From the NCBI GenBank assembly GCA_900468625.1, contig UBUL01000018.1, positions 298,953-362,952 of the forward strand: 64,000 bases of DNA, in the 5' to 3' direction. Source of the stretch: Hyphomicrobiales bacterium (lineage in GTDB: Bacteria; Pseudomonadota; Alphaproteobacteria; Rhizobiales; Rhizobiaceae). The notes under the pieces were generated by a model. The model was given only the letters and a program-made list of their open reading frames with translations. It was not told where the DNA came from and ran no database searches. Positions 17,984-27,109 of the stretch are shown here, piece by piece; position 1 is the first letter of the stretch; each line of letters opens with the position of its first letter. Position numbers and translations under genes: made by a program.

Positions 17984-19342
17984 ATGACGCAAATTCAGGA
18001 AGCCGCGACCCAAGATGGCGCATGGAAATTCGCGAGCCGCGACGAAGACGACCGCCCAAGCCTTCCCGAAGTCAACGCCACTGTAAGAGTGCCGTATACG
18101 GGGAGCTGGGTCCGGCGCCTGATCGCCTTCCTCGGACCGGGCTACATGATCTCGGTCGGTTACATGGACCCCGGCAATTGGGCAACGGACCTCGCAGGCG
18201 GCGCGCAGTTCGGCTACACGCTTCTTGCCGTCATCATGCTTTCGAACCTGATGGCGATCCTGCTGCAGGCGCTTTCGGCCAGGCTCGGCATCGCAACCGG
18301 CCGCGATCTCGCCCAGGCCTGCCGCGATCATTACCCGCGGCCCGTGAACCTTGCTCTGTGGTTCGCCTGCGAGCTTGCCATCATCGCCTGCGATCTGGCG
18401 GAAGTCATCGGCACGGCGATCGCGCTGCGGCTGCTCTTCGGTATTCCGCTGATCGGAGGCGCGCTGATCACCGCGCTCGACGCTTTTCTGCTGCTGCTTT
18501 TGATGAGCAAGGGCTTCCGCTATCTCGAAGCTTTCGTCATCGCGCTGCTGATCGTCATCGCCACCTGTTTCGCCATCCAGATCGCCGCCGCTGCCCCGCC
18601 GGTCGCAGCAATCCTCAAGGGTTTCATCCCTTCCCCCGAGATCGTCACCAATCACGAGATGCTCTATATCGCCATGGGCATCATCGGTGCGACGGTCATG
18701 CCGCATAACCTCTACCTGCATTCCTCGATCGTGCAGACCCGCGCCTACAAACGCACGGAAGAGGGCCGCCGCGACGCCATTAAATGGGCAACCGTCGACA
18801 GCACCGTCGCGCTGATGCTGGCGCTCTTCGTCAATGCCGCGATCCTGATCGTCGCGGCGGCTGTCTTCCACAGCAGCGGCCATGCCGATGTCGCCGAGAT
18901 CGATCAGGCATACGAGCTGCTCTCGCCGCTGCTCGGCCTCGGCATCGCATCCACGCTGTTTGCCGTGGCGCTGCTTGCCTCCGGCCTCAATTCGACCGTC
19001 ACGGCGACGCTGGCCGGCCAGATTGTGATGGAAGGCTTTCTCCGGCTACGGATTCCGCACTGGGCAAGACGACTTTTGACCCGCGGCCTCGCAATTATTC
19101 CGGTTGTGTTCGTAACCGCCATTTATGGTGAAAAAGGTACTGCCAATCTGCTTGTGCTCAGCCAGGTCGTGCTGTCCATGCAGCTGCCCTTTGCGGTCAT
19201 TCCGCTGGTCCAATTCGTCACGAATCGCGACAAAATGGGCAGTTTCGTCGTGTCCAAGAGCGTTGCCGTTCTCTCCTGGCTCGTGGCGGCGATCATCCTG
19301 ACGCTGAATTTCAAGCTGCTCTACGACACCATCTTCAGTTGA
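17984..19342 (+). CDS. mntH: Nramp-family divalent metal transporter
   Basis: A 452-residue proton-coupled Mn(II)/Fe(II) importer of the inner membrane. The metal-binding motif DPGN is at residues 62-65 ([15 protein letters not shown]) in helix 1, and helix 6 carries [10 protein letters not shown], the second metal-site motif. About eleven hydrophobic helices are visible. ATG at 17984 lies behind GGAG. Rhizobial mntH genes are usually repressed by Mur or MntR with manganese. It stands alone between the dioxygenase-like gene and the M23 protein. Confidence 0.94.
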   Translation: MTQIQEAATQDGAWKFASRDEDDRPSLPEVNATVRVPYTGSWVRRLIAFLGPGYMISVGYMDPGNWATDLAGGAQFGYTLLAVIMLSNLMAILLQALSARLGIATGRDLAQACRDHYPRPVNLALWFACELAIIACDLAEVIGTAIALRLLFGIPLIGGALITALDAFLLLLLMSKGFRYLEAFVIALLIVIATCFAIQIAAAAPPVAAILKGFIPSPEIVTNHEMLYIAMGIIGATVMPHNLYLHSSIVQTRAYKRTEEGRRDAIKWATVDSTVALMLALFVNAAILIVAAAVFHSSGHADVAEIDQAYELLSPLLGLGIASTLFAVALLASGLNSTVTATLAGQIVMEGFLRLRIPHWARRLLTRGLAIIPVVFVTAIYGEKGTANLLVLSQVVLSMQLPFAVIPLVQFVTNRDKMGSFVVSKSVAVLSWLVAAIILTLNFKLLYDTIFS

Positions 19343-19473
19343 CGAATCACCAGGAACACGCGAATCTGGGCCCGTGGACGATCACGGCAATTAACGGACT
19401 CGTAATATTTGCCTAGATTTTGCCATGATTTGCCCTAGTTTGAGCCCACCGCAACTGCAGGGTTCCTCACTTC

Positions 19474-21324
19474 ATGGCCGAAAGTCCATTGCGCGTCCAA
19501 TTTCCTGCAGAGGCTGCAATTCAGGCGCGGCCGCACCATGATTTTCATATTCCGTTCCTGCCGCGCTCCGCGCATCTGCGCCATCTGATCGCCATCGGAT
19601 TGGCGGGCACAGCATCCTTCGGCCTGCTCGCCACCGTGCTCTATCCCCTTTTGGCGCGTCATACGATCGAACAGGCCGTGCCGGTGCGCACGGCCCAGCT
19701 CGAACGGCCGCAGCCCGCACTGCGCAAGGCCAGCCGCCTGGCCGCGAAACAGCGCTTCGACGGAGCCCGCTTCGCGCAGGTCGCGGAAAAGACCTCGAGC
19801 GGCGAAACCCGGATTTTCACCTATCATCGCACGACGCTGGTCTTCAAATCCGACGAAACCGCCCTCTTGCGCGAGAACGCCGGCGCCATTAACGCCTCCT
19901 ATGGCGAAGAACGCGCCGACAACGCCGTGTTTTCGCCGCCTTCCCTGTCGGATATCCGCCACGGCATCTATCCGCAGGCGACCCATTATGACGCTGTGCG
20001 CCGTTCCCGCTTTCCCGTTCGGGGCGTGCCGCTGAACGTCAGCGTATCCAGAGCCGCGACAAGCGAGCAGGGCCGTGAGTTCCGCCGGCTGGTTTCCATG
20101 CCGAAAGACAAGCAGGACCTGCAGGATATCCTCGCTTCGGCGGGCCTTGGCAGCGACGCGGGCGACGAGCTGCAGCGCGCCCTCGAGACCGATACGGTTT
20201 CCCCCGGCGACAGCCTGGAGCTGCTGCTCGAGAAGAAAGGCCCCAACGCCCGCCCGAAGCTCATCATGGCGCGCTTGAGTGGCGGAAAGACCCCGGAGCG
20301 GGTCGTCGCCCGCGACGACGCCAACGGTTTCGTGCCAATGGCCAACGACCGGCTGTTTTCCACGCTCTACAGCGAAAGCCAGACTGAGGCGCCTTCGTCT
20401 TCGGAGGTCGCCGCGGTCGATCTCAGGAATGTCGATGATAGTGACGAGGCGACCGTCGGTTCCAAGCTCGAAAAAGCCGGGCTGACCAAGGAATTCGCCT
20501 CGCAGCTCATCAAGCTTGCCAAGGCCAAGGGCATTTCGCTGACCGGTGGCGACGATGCTCCCGACAGCGTCGACCTGCTCTTCCGCAAAGCGGACGACGG
20601 GCGCAACGAGCTGATGTTCATCGAATTCCATGCCGATGGCGACACGCATCGCTTCTATCTGCACAAGAATGGAGGCGAAGGCTCCTCGGAATTCTACGAC
20701 GAGAGCGGCCATTCGATCGCGAAGTCGCTCGTGCACCGTCCCGTGCCGAACGGCACGCTCGGCGACGGCTTCGCCTGGCGCATCCACCCCATTCTCGGCG
20801 TGAAGAAGTTCCACAACGGCGTCGATTTCCGTGCGCCGATGGGAAGCCCCATCCAGGCTGCCGGCGATGGCGTGGTCGAGAAGATCTCTTCGGAGACCGG
20901 CTACGGCAAATATGTCCGCATTCGCCATGATGGCGGCTATGAGACCACCTATGCACATATTTCGGCAACGCCGTCTAACCTGCGCGTCGGCCAGCGCGTG
21001 ACCCAGGGCCAGATCATCGCCTATGTCGGCTCGACGGGCTACTCCACCGGCCCGCATCTCTATTACGAGCTGCGCGTCAACGGCCGTTACGAAAACCCGC
21101 TGACGGCACAATTGCCGGCGGGCACCAATCTGACCGGCAAATCGCTCGACAGCCTGCGTTCACAGGTCAACCACGTCGAGAACATCATGAGCTACCTCGA
21201 CGTTCCCGCCCGCGACAAGCCGGCAACCGCCTTCTCCAGCTTCGGTCAGGCGCCGAACTTGAACTCCAGCTTGGAACCGGGCCTGGGGCCAAGCTTCGGG
21301 CCGAACCACTTCGGCGCACCGTAA
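19474..21324 (+). CDS. Membrane-anchored M23 (LytM-domain) peptidase homologue, altered zinc site
   Basis: A 616-residue envelope protein: a cytoplasmic N-terminus, one membrane anchor at about residues 40-62 (HLRHLIAIGLAGTASFG), a long periplasmic part with two similar LysM/opioid-growth-factor-like spacer modules (LQDILASAGLG..., VGSKLEKAGLT...), and a C-terminal LytM domain from about 420 to 555. Seen in that domain: His447 and Asp451 (FHNGVDF), His495 (TYAHIS) and His528. The second His of the usual HxH is Tyr530 (GPHLYYEL), so one zinc ligand seems lost. It may be a weak hydrolase or a regulatory, non-catalytic LytM factor acting on peptidoglycan amidases. Confidence 0.85.
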   Translation: MAESPLRVQFPAEAAIQARPHHDFHIPFLPRSAHLRHLIAIGLAGTASFGLLATVLYPLLARHTIEQAVPVRTAQLERPQPALRKASRLAAKQRFDGARFAQVAEKTSSGETRIFTYHRTTLVFKSDETALLRENAGAINASYGEERADNAVFSPPSLSDIRHGIYPQATHYDAVRRSRFPVRGVPLNVSVSRAATSEQGREFRRLVSMPKDKQDLQDILASAGLGSDAGDELQRALETDTVSPGDSLELLLEKKGPNARPKLIMARLSGGKTPERVVARDDANGFVPMANDRLFSTLYSESQTEAPSSSEVAAVDLRNVDDSDEATVGSKLEKAGLTKEFASQLIKLAKAKGISLTGGDDAPDSVDLLFRKADDGRNELMFIEFHADGDTHRFYLHKNGGEGSSEFYDESGHSIAKSLVHRPVPNGTLGDGFAWRIHPILGVKKFHNGVDFRAPMGSPIQAAGDGVVEKISSETGYGKYVRIRHDGGYETTYAHISATPSNLRVGQRVTQGQIIAYVGSTGYSTGPHLYYELRVNGRYENPLTAQLPAGTNLTGKSLDSLRSQVNHVENIMSYLDVPARDKPATAFSSFGQAPNLNSSLEPGLGPSFGPNHFGAP

Positions 21325-21550
21325 CCGTAAGCCGGTGGGAAATCCGTGCATACGGCGCCGCGTGTCACATATGACGTACAAAGGTCGCTGTTGCACGTTA
21401 AGTCTGCCCGGCCCGATTCGAAGGCGACAATGGCGCCTCGATGCCGAATGCGGTAACAATCCACATACATCGCCGTGAAGAAGATATTGCCGTGCACTAT
21501 CTGATGAAAATGCCGGATGTGATCACGCCGCAATCCGCAAGGAGCAGACA

Positions 21551-22165
21551 TTGGCGCGCAAGCCGTTGCCGGAGCAAAAGGATAAGATGCCGAACGAAAG
21601 CCGGCGCCTCCGCGCCGATGCGCGCCGCAATCATGACAGGCTGATCGAAGTCGCAGCGCAAGCCTTCGCCAGTCATGGCACCGCCGCCTCCCTGGAAGAC
21701 ATAGCCCGCCACGCGGATGTCGGGATCGGCACGCTCTATCGTCATTTTCCGAGCCGGGAACATCTGGTCGAAGCGGTTTATCGTCACGAGGTCGAAGCAC
21801 TGTGCGATGCCGCAGAAGAACTTTCGCGCGAGCGGACACCGGATGAAGCCCTGGAAGAATGGATGCATCGCTTCGTCGGATACATCGCGACCAAACGCGG
21901 CATGGCCGACAGCCTCCGCATCCTTCTCAACAGCAATTCCAAACTTTTTGCCGACAGCTACGGCAAGGTACCGGTCGCACTTGCAAGTCTGATCGACCGG
22001 GCGGTCGCCGCCGGCGCGATCCGTACCGATGTCGACAGTACCGATGTGCTGCAAGCGCTTTCCGGCACCTATTCCATGCCCAGTTCGCCGGAATGGTATG
22101 AGCGCTCCCGCCGCCTCGTGCGCCTCCTGATGGATGGCCTGCGTTGGGGTGCGCGTAGGGGCTGA
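21551..22165 (+). CDS. TetR-family transcriptional regulator
   Basis: A 204-residue TetR repressor. The HTH spans about residues 20-66 (RNHDRLIEVAAQAFASHG, then SLEDIARHADVGIGTLYRHF), followed by an all-helical ligand domain typical of the SbtR-like C-terminal group. The start is a TTG with AAGGAG seven bases upstream; the next in-frame ATG (21587) has no such site. A DUF427 gene follows about 106 bp downstream. The target is unknown. Confidence 0.85.
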   Translation: MARKPLPEQKDKMPNESRRLRADARRNHDRLIEVAAQAFASHGTAASLEDIARHADVGIGTLYRHFPSREHLVEAVYRHEVEALCDAAEELSRERTPDEALEEWMHRFVGYIATKRGMADSLRILLNSNSKLFADSYGKVPVALASLIDRAVAAGAIRTDVDSTDVLQALSGTYSMPSSPEWYERSRRLVRLLMDGLRWGARRG

Positions 22166-22271
22166 TAATCAGGACGGGCATCCCTATATCTTTTGGAACA
22201 AAGACAGTCTGGCTCGGTTCCGTGTGAAGAACGCCAGCCATCTCCTGCAACTTATCTCAGGAAATCCAATC

Positions 22272-22649
22272 ATGTCGGAAAGAGCAGTCAAGATCCCCGG
22301 TCCGGATCATCCGATCACGATCGAGGAAAAGCAGGCCCATGTCACCGTCTCCGTCGCCGGCAAGGTGATTGCCGATACGCATGAGGCGCTATCGCTCAAG
22401 GAAGCATCCTATCCTGCCGTCATCTATATTCCGCGCAAGGATGTCGACCTGTCCCTGCTGGAAAGGACCAGCCACGAAACCTACTGCCCCTACAAGGGCG
22501 AATGTTCCTATTACAGCATCCCAGCCGGCGGTGAGCGCTCCGTGAACGCCATCTGGAGCTATGAACACCCCTATGAGTCCGTCAGCCGGATCAAGGACTA
22601 CATGGCCTTCTATCCGGATCGCGTCGATTCCATCGACGTAAACGCTTAA
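22272..22649 (+). CDS. DUF427 domain protein
   Basis: A 125-residue single-domain DUF427 protein. Family landmarks are HPITIEEKQAHVTVSVAGKVIADT near the N-terminus, YPAVIYIPRKDVDLSLL, the TYCPYKGECSYYSI segment with two cysteines, and WSYEHPYESVSRIKDYMAFYPDRVD at the end. The start ATG at 22272 has AGGAAA upstream; the open frame begins earlier without a ribosome binding site. The function is not established. The C-terminal end overlaps the convergent ABC ATPase stop by four bases. Confidence 0.88.
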   Translation: MSERAVKIPGPDHPITIEEKQAHVTVSVAGKVIADTHEALSLKEASYPAVIYIPRKDVDLSLLERTSHETYCPYKGECSYYSIPAGGERSVNAIWSYEHPYESVSRIKDYMAFYPDRVDSIDVNA

Positions 22650-23716
22650 AGAGCAAGCCCGCTCGACGCATCGAAGACGTAAACCTGCTCCGGACTCACC
22701 GAGACATTCAGCGGCTGACCATAGCGCACCGGCGCTTCGCCATCGACAACGGCCGTGACCTGTTCGCCGGAAAGGTCGAAGAGGACATGCGTCTGTGCCC
22801 CGGTAGGCTCGACAAGCAATGTCTGCCCGGTGAGCGGCGAACCGCCGCTTGCAAGGCTCAGATGCTCGGGCCTCAGGCCGATCTTCACGCTCTGGCCTGC
22901 CTTCACCTTGCGTTCCCCAGCGATGCGGATCGGCGTGCTGTCCTTCAGCCGCACGGCCGGCGCTCCATCGACGCCGTCGACCACGCCATCGAGGAAATTC
23001 ATGGCCGGCGAGCCGATGAAGCCGGCAACGAAGAGATTGGCCGGCTTGCGGTAAAGCTCGATCGGCGTTCCCTGCTGCTCGATCTTGCCCTGGTTCAGCA
23101 CGACGATACGGTCGGCAAGCGTCATCGCCTCGATCTGGTCATGGGTGACGTAGATAGAGGTAGTCTGCACCTTCTGATGCAGAGCCTTGATTTCGGAGCG
23201 CATCTGAACACGCAGCTTCGCATCGAGGTTGGAGAGCGGCTCGTCGAACAGGAAGACGGCGGGATTGCGTACGATGGCGCGGCCCATGGCGACACGCTGG
23301 CGCTGGCCGCCGGAAAGCTGCGCCGGCTTGCGGTCGAGCAGCTTGGTAAGATCGAGCATGCGGGCTGCCTCATTGACCCGCTGCTCGATCACCTGCTTGG
23401 TCTCGCCTGAGAGCTTCAGATTGAAGCCCATGTTCTCCGCGACCGTCATATGCGGGTAGAGTGCGTAGGACTGGAAGACCATGGCGATGTTTCGTTCGCG
23501 CGGCGTCATGGAATTCACCACCTGCCCGCCGATCGATACGTCGCCATCGGTGATTTCCTCGAGCCCGGCGATCATCCGCAGCAGCGTGGACTTGCCGCAG
23601 CCGGAAGGGCCGACGAGCGCGATGAACTCGCCGTCCTCGATCGAAAGCGAGATGTCGTGGATGACGGTGAGCGCCCCATAGGCCTTGTGGATGTTGTGCA
23701 GTTCGACGGATGCCAT
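22646..23716 (-). CDS. Sugar ABC importer ATPase (UgpC/MalK type), system 1
   Basis: A 356-residue ATPase with an OB-fold regulatory domain. Walker A is GPSGCGKST, signature LSGGQRQR, Walker B FLFDEPLSNLDAK, and the H-loop YVTHDQIEAM; the C-terminal third is the MalK-type TOBE region (RPEHLSLASGG). It is the last gene of the minus-strand importer (binding protein, two permeases, ATPase) and would power both permeases. The ATG at 23716 starts MASVELHNIHKAYG, the usual family N-terminus. CUT1 family; the substrate is probably an oligosaccharide or uronide. Confidence 0.94.
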   Translation of the reverse strand: MASVELHNIHKAYGALTVIHDISLSIEDGEFIALVGPSGCGKSTLLRMIAGLEEITDGDVSIGGQVVNSMTPRERNIAMVFQSYALYPHMTVAENMGFNLKLSGETKQVIEQRVNEAARMLDLTKLLDRKPAQLSGGQRQRVAMGRAIVRNPAVFLFDEPLSNLDAKLRVQMRSEIKALHQKVQTTSIYVTHDQIEAMTLADRIVVLNQGKIEQQGTPIELYRKPANLFVAGFIGSPAMNFLDGVVDGVDGAPAVRLKDSTPIRIAGERKVKAGQSVKIGLRPEHLSLASGGSPLTGQTLLVEPTGAQTHVLFDLSGEQVTAVVDGEAPVRYGQPLNVSVSPEQVYVFDASSGLAL

Positions 23717-23736
23717 GTTGTTTGCTCCAGTAAGGC

Positions 23737-24585
23737 TCAGGATTTCACGGCGCCGGCAGTGAGGCCAGCGATGATGTGCTTCTGCGCCAGGAAGAAGACG
23801 ATGACGGTGGGTAGGATGGTCAGCGTGATGAAAGCGAGCACCAGCTCCCATTCCGTGCCGAATTCGCCGCTATAGACCATCATGCCGAGCGGCCAGGGGT
23901 AGATCGAATCCGAATTCAGCATGATCAGCGGCAGGATGTAGCTGTTCCAGCTGCCGACGAAAGAGATGATGCTGACGGTCGCGATGATCGGCCGCGAAAG
24001 CGGCAGCGAGATGTGCCAGAAGAACCGGATATAGCCGCAGCCATCGACAAACGCGGCCTGGAACAATTCTTCCGGAAGATTTCGAAAATAATTCCGGAAG
24101 AGAAGGATGCTCATGCCGAGGCCGAAAGCCACCTGCGGCAGCACCACGCCCCAATAGGTATTGAGCAGGCCAAGATCGCGGATGCGTATGAAGAGCGGCA
24201 GGATGGCGGTCGCCGCCGGAAACATCAGGCCGATCAGGAAATAGTTCAGCAGGAAGTTCGAGCCGAAGAATTTCACATGCGCGAAAGCAAAGGCGGCCAT
24301 GGCCGAGACCGACAGCGTCAGGAACACGGTGAGCACGGCGATGATCAGCGAATTCATCATCTGCCGCCAGTATCGGTCGCCGAAGAGAATGCCGGTATAA
24401 TTCTCGAAGTGCCACTCGGCCGGCAGGCCGAACGGATTGGTGCGGAGATCGCCGAGCGTCTTGAAGCCGCCGAGCGCGGTCGTCAAAAGCGGGATCAGCA
24501 CGATCGCGGCAATGATGGTCAGCGACACATAGAGATAGATCTTCGTGCCGGTGGTCAGTCGAACGGATGAGGCCAGATCAGTCAT
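23737..24585 (-). CDS. Sugar ABC permease (MalG type), system 1
   Basis: A 282-residue inner-membrane permease with six helices. The coupling-helix EAA motif is EELFQAAFVDGCGYIRFFWHI, with the MalG-like segment ending in GLTAGAVKS. Its ATG overlaps the end of the upstream MalF-type gene by eight bases (24578-24585), so translation is coupled, and the ATPase gene follows after 20 bp. It forms the translocation pore with the MalF-type partner. Confidence 0.93.
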   Translation of the reverse strand: MTDLASSVRLTTGTKIYLYVSLTIIAAIVLIPLLTTALGGFKTLGDLRTNPFGLPAEWHFENYTGILFGDRYWRQMMNSLIIAVLTVFLTLSVSAMAAFAFAHVKFFGSNFLLNYFLIGLMFPAATAILPLFIRIRDLGLLNTYWGVVLPQVAFGLGMSILLFRNYFRNLPEELFQAAFVDGCGYIRFFWHISLPLSRPIIATVSIISFVGSWNSYILPLIMLNSDSIYPWPLGMMVYSGEFGTEWELVLAFITLTILPTVIVFFLAQKHIIAGLTAGAVKS

Positions 24586-25516
24586 TGCGCATAAATATCC
24601 GTTTGTAGCCGAAGGCGAGGGTGACGCAGATCACGAACAGCACGACGCCGACGGCGCTGCCGAGGCCGACCTGCATGCGGGTGACGCCGAAATTGTAGAG
24701 GAAGGTCACCATCGTCTGGGTCGAGTTGAACGGGCCGCCGCCGGTGAGCGGCATGATCATGTCGAAAAGCTGCAGCGATCCGACGACGGCGAAGAAGACG
24801 GAAAGACGCAGCGTCGAGCCGAGCAGCGGCAGCGTCACGTAGCGGAACTTCTGCCAGCCTGTGGCGCCGTCGATCTCGGCCGCCTCCAGTACGCTCTTGT
24901 CCAGAGATTGCATGCCGGCGATGAACAGCATCATGTGAAAGCCGAAATATTTCCACACGATGACGCCGAGCACGGCATACATCGCCAGATCCTTGTCGGC
25001 GAGCACATAGGGCGTCGGCGTGCCAAGGAAATGCGCGATCGCGGCAAACAGGCCATAGTCGCCGTCATAGACAAAACGCCAGATCAGGCCGGCGGCCACT
25101 TCGGCGAGCACGTAAGGCAAAAAGAAGATAAGCCGAAAGAGCACGACGCCACGAATGCGGTGCGCCAGCATCGTCGCCAGCCAGATGGCAAGCGGCACCT
25201 GGACCGCAATGGATACGACAATGATGAGCGCATTGTTCTTGAGCGACGTCAGGAAGGCATCGTTCTTGAAGAGCACCTGGAAATTGCGCAGCCCGACAAA
25301 CTCGGTCGGCGGGCCATAGCCGTTCCAGCGATAAAGGCTGTACCAGGCCGCCTCACCCATCGGCAGGATGACGAAAATGGTAAAGAGCAGCAGCGCAGGC
25401 GGCAGGAACAGCAGGATCACGGGCAGGCGGCCACGCGCAGCCGGCAATTTTCGCTTCGCTGCGGGTCTCGCTCTTGCGACGGAGGGCATGGCGGTCGTGG
25501 CGCTGACATCGGTCAT
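24578..25516 (-). CDS. Sugar ABC permease (MalF type), system 1
   Basis: A 312-residue permease with a polar N-terminal tail (about 30 residues, Ala/Arg/Lys-rich) and six membrane helices. The EAA loop reads VLEAAEIDGATGWQKFRYVTLPLL. The start is set at MTDVSATTAM (25516); the frame continues to 25564, but that part would run through a strong hairpin. It overlaps the MalG-type gene by eight bases. Confidence 0.92.
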   Translation of the reverse strand: MTDVSATTAMPSVARARPAAKRKLPAARGRLPVILLFLPPALLLFTIFVILPMGEAAWYSLYRWNGYGPPTEFVGLRNFQVLFKNDAFLTSLKNNALIIVVSIAVQVPLAIWLATMLAHRIRGVVLFRLIFFLPYVLAEVAAGLIWRFVYDGDYGLFAAIAHFLGTPTPYVLADKDLAMYAVLGVIVWKYFGFHMMLFIAGMQSLDKSVLEAAEIDGATGWQKFRYVTLPLLGSTLRLSVFFAVVGSLQLFDMIMPLTGGGPFNSTQTMVTFLYNFGVTRMQVGLGSAVGVVLFVICVTLAFGYKRIFMRND

Positions 25517-25549
25517 GGGCAGTCTCGACGGTTGCAGTTCAAAGAAAAA

Positions 25550-25582
25550 CCGGCGCCGGCACAAGGGAGCGGCCGGCGCCGG
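25550..25582 (-). terminator. Intercistronic hairpin between binding protein and permease genes
   Basis: CCGGCGCCGGC (25550-25560) and GCCGGCGCCGG (25572-25582) form a perfect 11-bp GC stem with an 11-base loop, placed between the binding-protein stop (25589) and the permease start (25516). A stem here, as in malE-malF of enterobacteria, protects the upstream mRNA or stops part of transcription, giving more binding protein than permease. The role is inferred. Confidence 0.6.
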
Positions 25583-25588
25583 AGGGCA

Positions 25589-26890
25589 CTAGAGCTGGTC
25601 CTGCTCGAAAGCGTCCTGGACCTGCTGCGCGCCATCCTTCGGCGAAATCTGGCCGGAGACGATGCCGACAGCCACGTCGTTGACGACACGGCCGACGGAG
25701 GGGCCGAGATCCTGGTCGAAGAAGTTCTGATGCCAGGTCGAATGCGCCAGCTGATCGGCGGCCTCGTGCATCAGCGGACCCTTGACGCCATCTTCGGCGC
25801 CGACGGCGACCGGAATGATCATGCCGGCCTGCGCCATGGTGCGCTCGTTTTCGGCATTGGTCAGATAGGCGAGGAAATCGAGCGCCTCGGGCGGGGCCTT
25901 CTTCGTAACGGCCCAGCCGTTCAAGCCGCCGAGCGTATCGGTCGGAAGGCCGGCGCCGCCGGTCACGGCCGGGAAGGCGAAGCGACCGATATTGTCGTTC
26001 GCCAGACCTTTGCCGTCACCGGAATTGGTGCGCTGGTTGGCAACCGTATTTTCGAAGCCGAGGATCATCGCAGCCTTGCCGTCGCCGAAGACGCCGAGCG
26101 CCTGCGGCCATGTGGTGCCGAGATAGCCGGGCTGGAAGGGCTCGAGCTTGCCGAGTTCGGCTAGCTGTTCGCCGGCCTTGATGATCGAGGGGTCGTTGAA
26201 GCCGTTGCCCTTGCCGTTCTTGGCGTCGTTGAAGACCTGCTGCCCGCCGTCACGCATCACCAGATAGCTCCAGTAGAAATGGATCGGCCACTTCTCGCCG
26301 CCACCGCCGGCGATCGGCGCGATACCGGCAGCCTTGATCTTCTTGACCGCGGCCAGATAATCGTCCCAGGTCTTGATGGCGCTCGCATCGACGCCGGCCT
26401 TGGCGAACAAGACCTTGTTATAGAAGAAGGAAACCGTGCCGAGCTTGTAGGGCACGGCGCTGACCTTGTTGTCGAAGGTCAAGCCCTTGACGGCCGCCTG
26501 ATTGTAACTCTTCAGCCAGGCGCCATCCTTGGCATTCATCGCTGCGGTCAAGTCGAGCAGCGTTCCGGTCTGCTGTTGCTGCTTCAGCACGCCCCCGCCC
26601 CAGCTGAAGAAGAAATCGGGCGCGTCCTTCGATTGCAGCAGCGTCGGCAGCTTTGCCTTGAAGGCCTCGTTGGCCAGGAACTGCATCTCGATCTTCGTGC
26701 CGGGATGCTTGGCCTCATACTGATCGGCAATCTTGCGCCACACGGCGACATAGTTCGGATCGGTTTCCAGATGCAGCCATTTGACGACGGTGTCGGCGGC
26801 GGCGCCGGTTGCGCCAGCAAGAATGGCCAGACCGGCCGTGGCGGCAATAGCGGCGATGCGAAGGGCGTGAGCCCCACGTAGATGGATCAT
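25589..26890 (-). CDS. Sugar ABC solute-binding protein, system 1
   Basis: A 433-residue extracellular solute-binding protein family 1 member. The signal peptide covers about residues 1-32 (ending ATGAAADT). Family landmarks: LPTLLQSKDAPDFFFSWGGG, AVPYKLGTVSFFYNKVLF, KTWDDYLAAVKKIK and GLNGWAVTKKAPPEALDFL. It is the first gene of the minus-strand importer and is divergent from a ROK regulator, which probably controls it. The ligand is unknown; the context suggests a plant-derived oligosaccharide. Confidence 0.93.
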   Translation of the reverse strand: MIHLRGAHALRIAAIAATAGLAILAGATGAAADTVVKWLHLETDPNYVAVWRKIADQYEAKHPGTKIEMQFLANEAFKAKLPTLLQSKDAPDFFFSWGGGVLKQQQQTGTLLDLTAAMNAKDGAWLKSYNQAAVKGLTFDNKVSAVPYKLGTVSFFYNKVLFAKAGVDASAIKTWDDYLAAVKKIKAAGIAPIAGGGGEKWPIHFYWSYLVMRDGGQQVFNDAKNGKGNGFNDPSIIKAGEQLAELGKLEPFQPGYLGTTWPQALGVFGDGKAAMILGFENTVANQRTNSGDGKGLANDNIGRFAFPAVTGGAGLPTDTLGGLNGWAVTKKAPPEALDFLAYLTNAENERTMAQAGMIIPVAVGAEDGVKGPLMHEAADQLAHSTWHQNFFDQDLGPSVGRVVNDVAVGIVSGQISPKDGAQQVQDAFEQDQL

Positions 26891-27016
26891 GATTTTCTCC
26901 TCCCAAGGGAACCAAGAGCCTCAATATTTTTTCCCTTATGCGGAATAATTCAGCGGAGCTTTGCCGAAATGTCAACCGTCATCGCTAAATTTTCGCCAGA
27001 TCGGCCGCAAAACGGC

Positions 27017-27047
27017 TTGACATTAGGCGACCGCCATAGGTTATTTA
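27017..27047 (+). promoter_or_regulatory. Possible promoter of the ROK-regulator operon
   Basis: TTGACA at 27017-27022 is followed after 17-19 bp by TTATTTA (27041-27047), about 63 bp before the ATG of the ROK gene. The -35 is a perfect sigma-70 match; the -10 is weak and the spacing slightly long. It lies in the shared region with the divergent binding-protein gene. Confidence 0.35.
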
Positions 27048-27109
27048 ATTCGCACTCCGTTAAAAATACCAGGCCGCAGCCGAGCGGGTCGTCATTCGGC
27101 GCCATTCTC

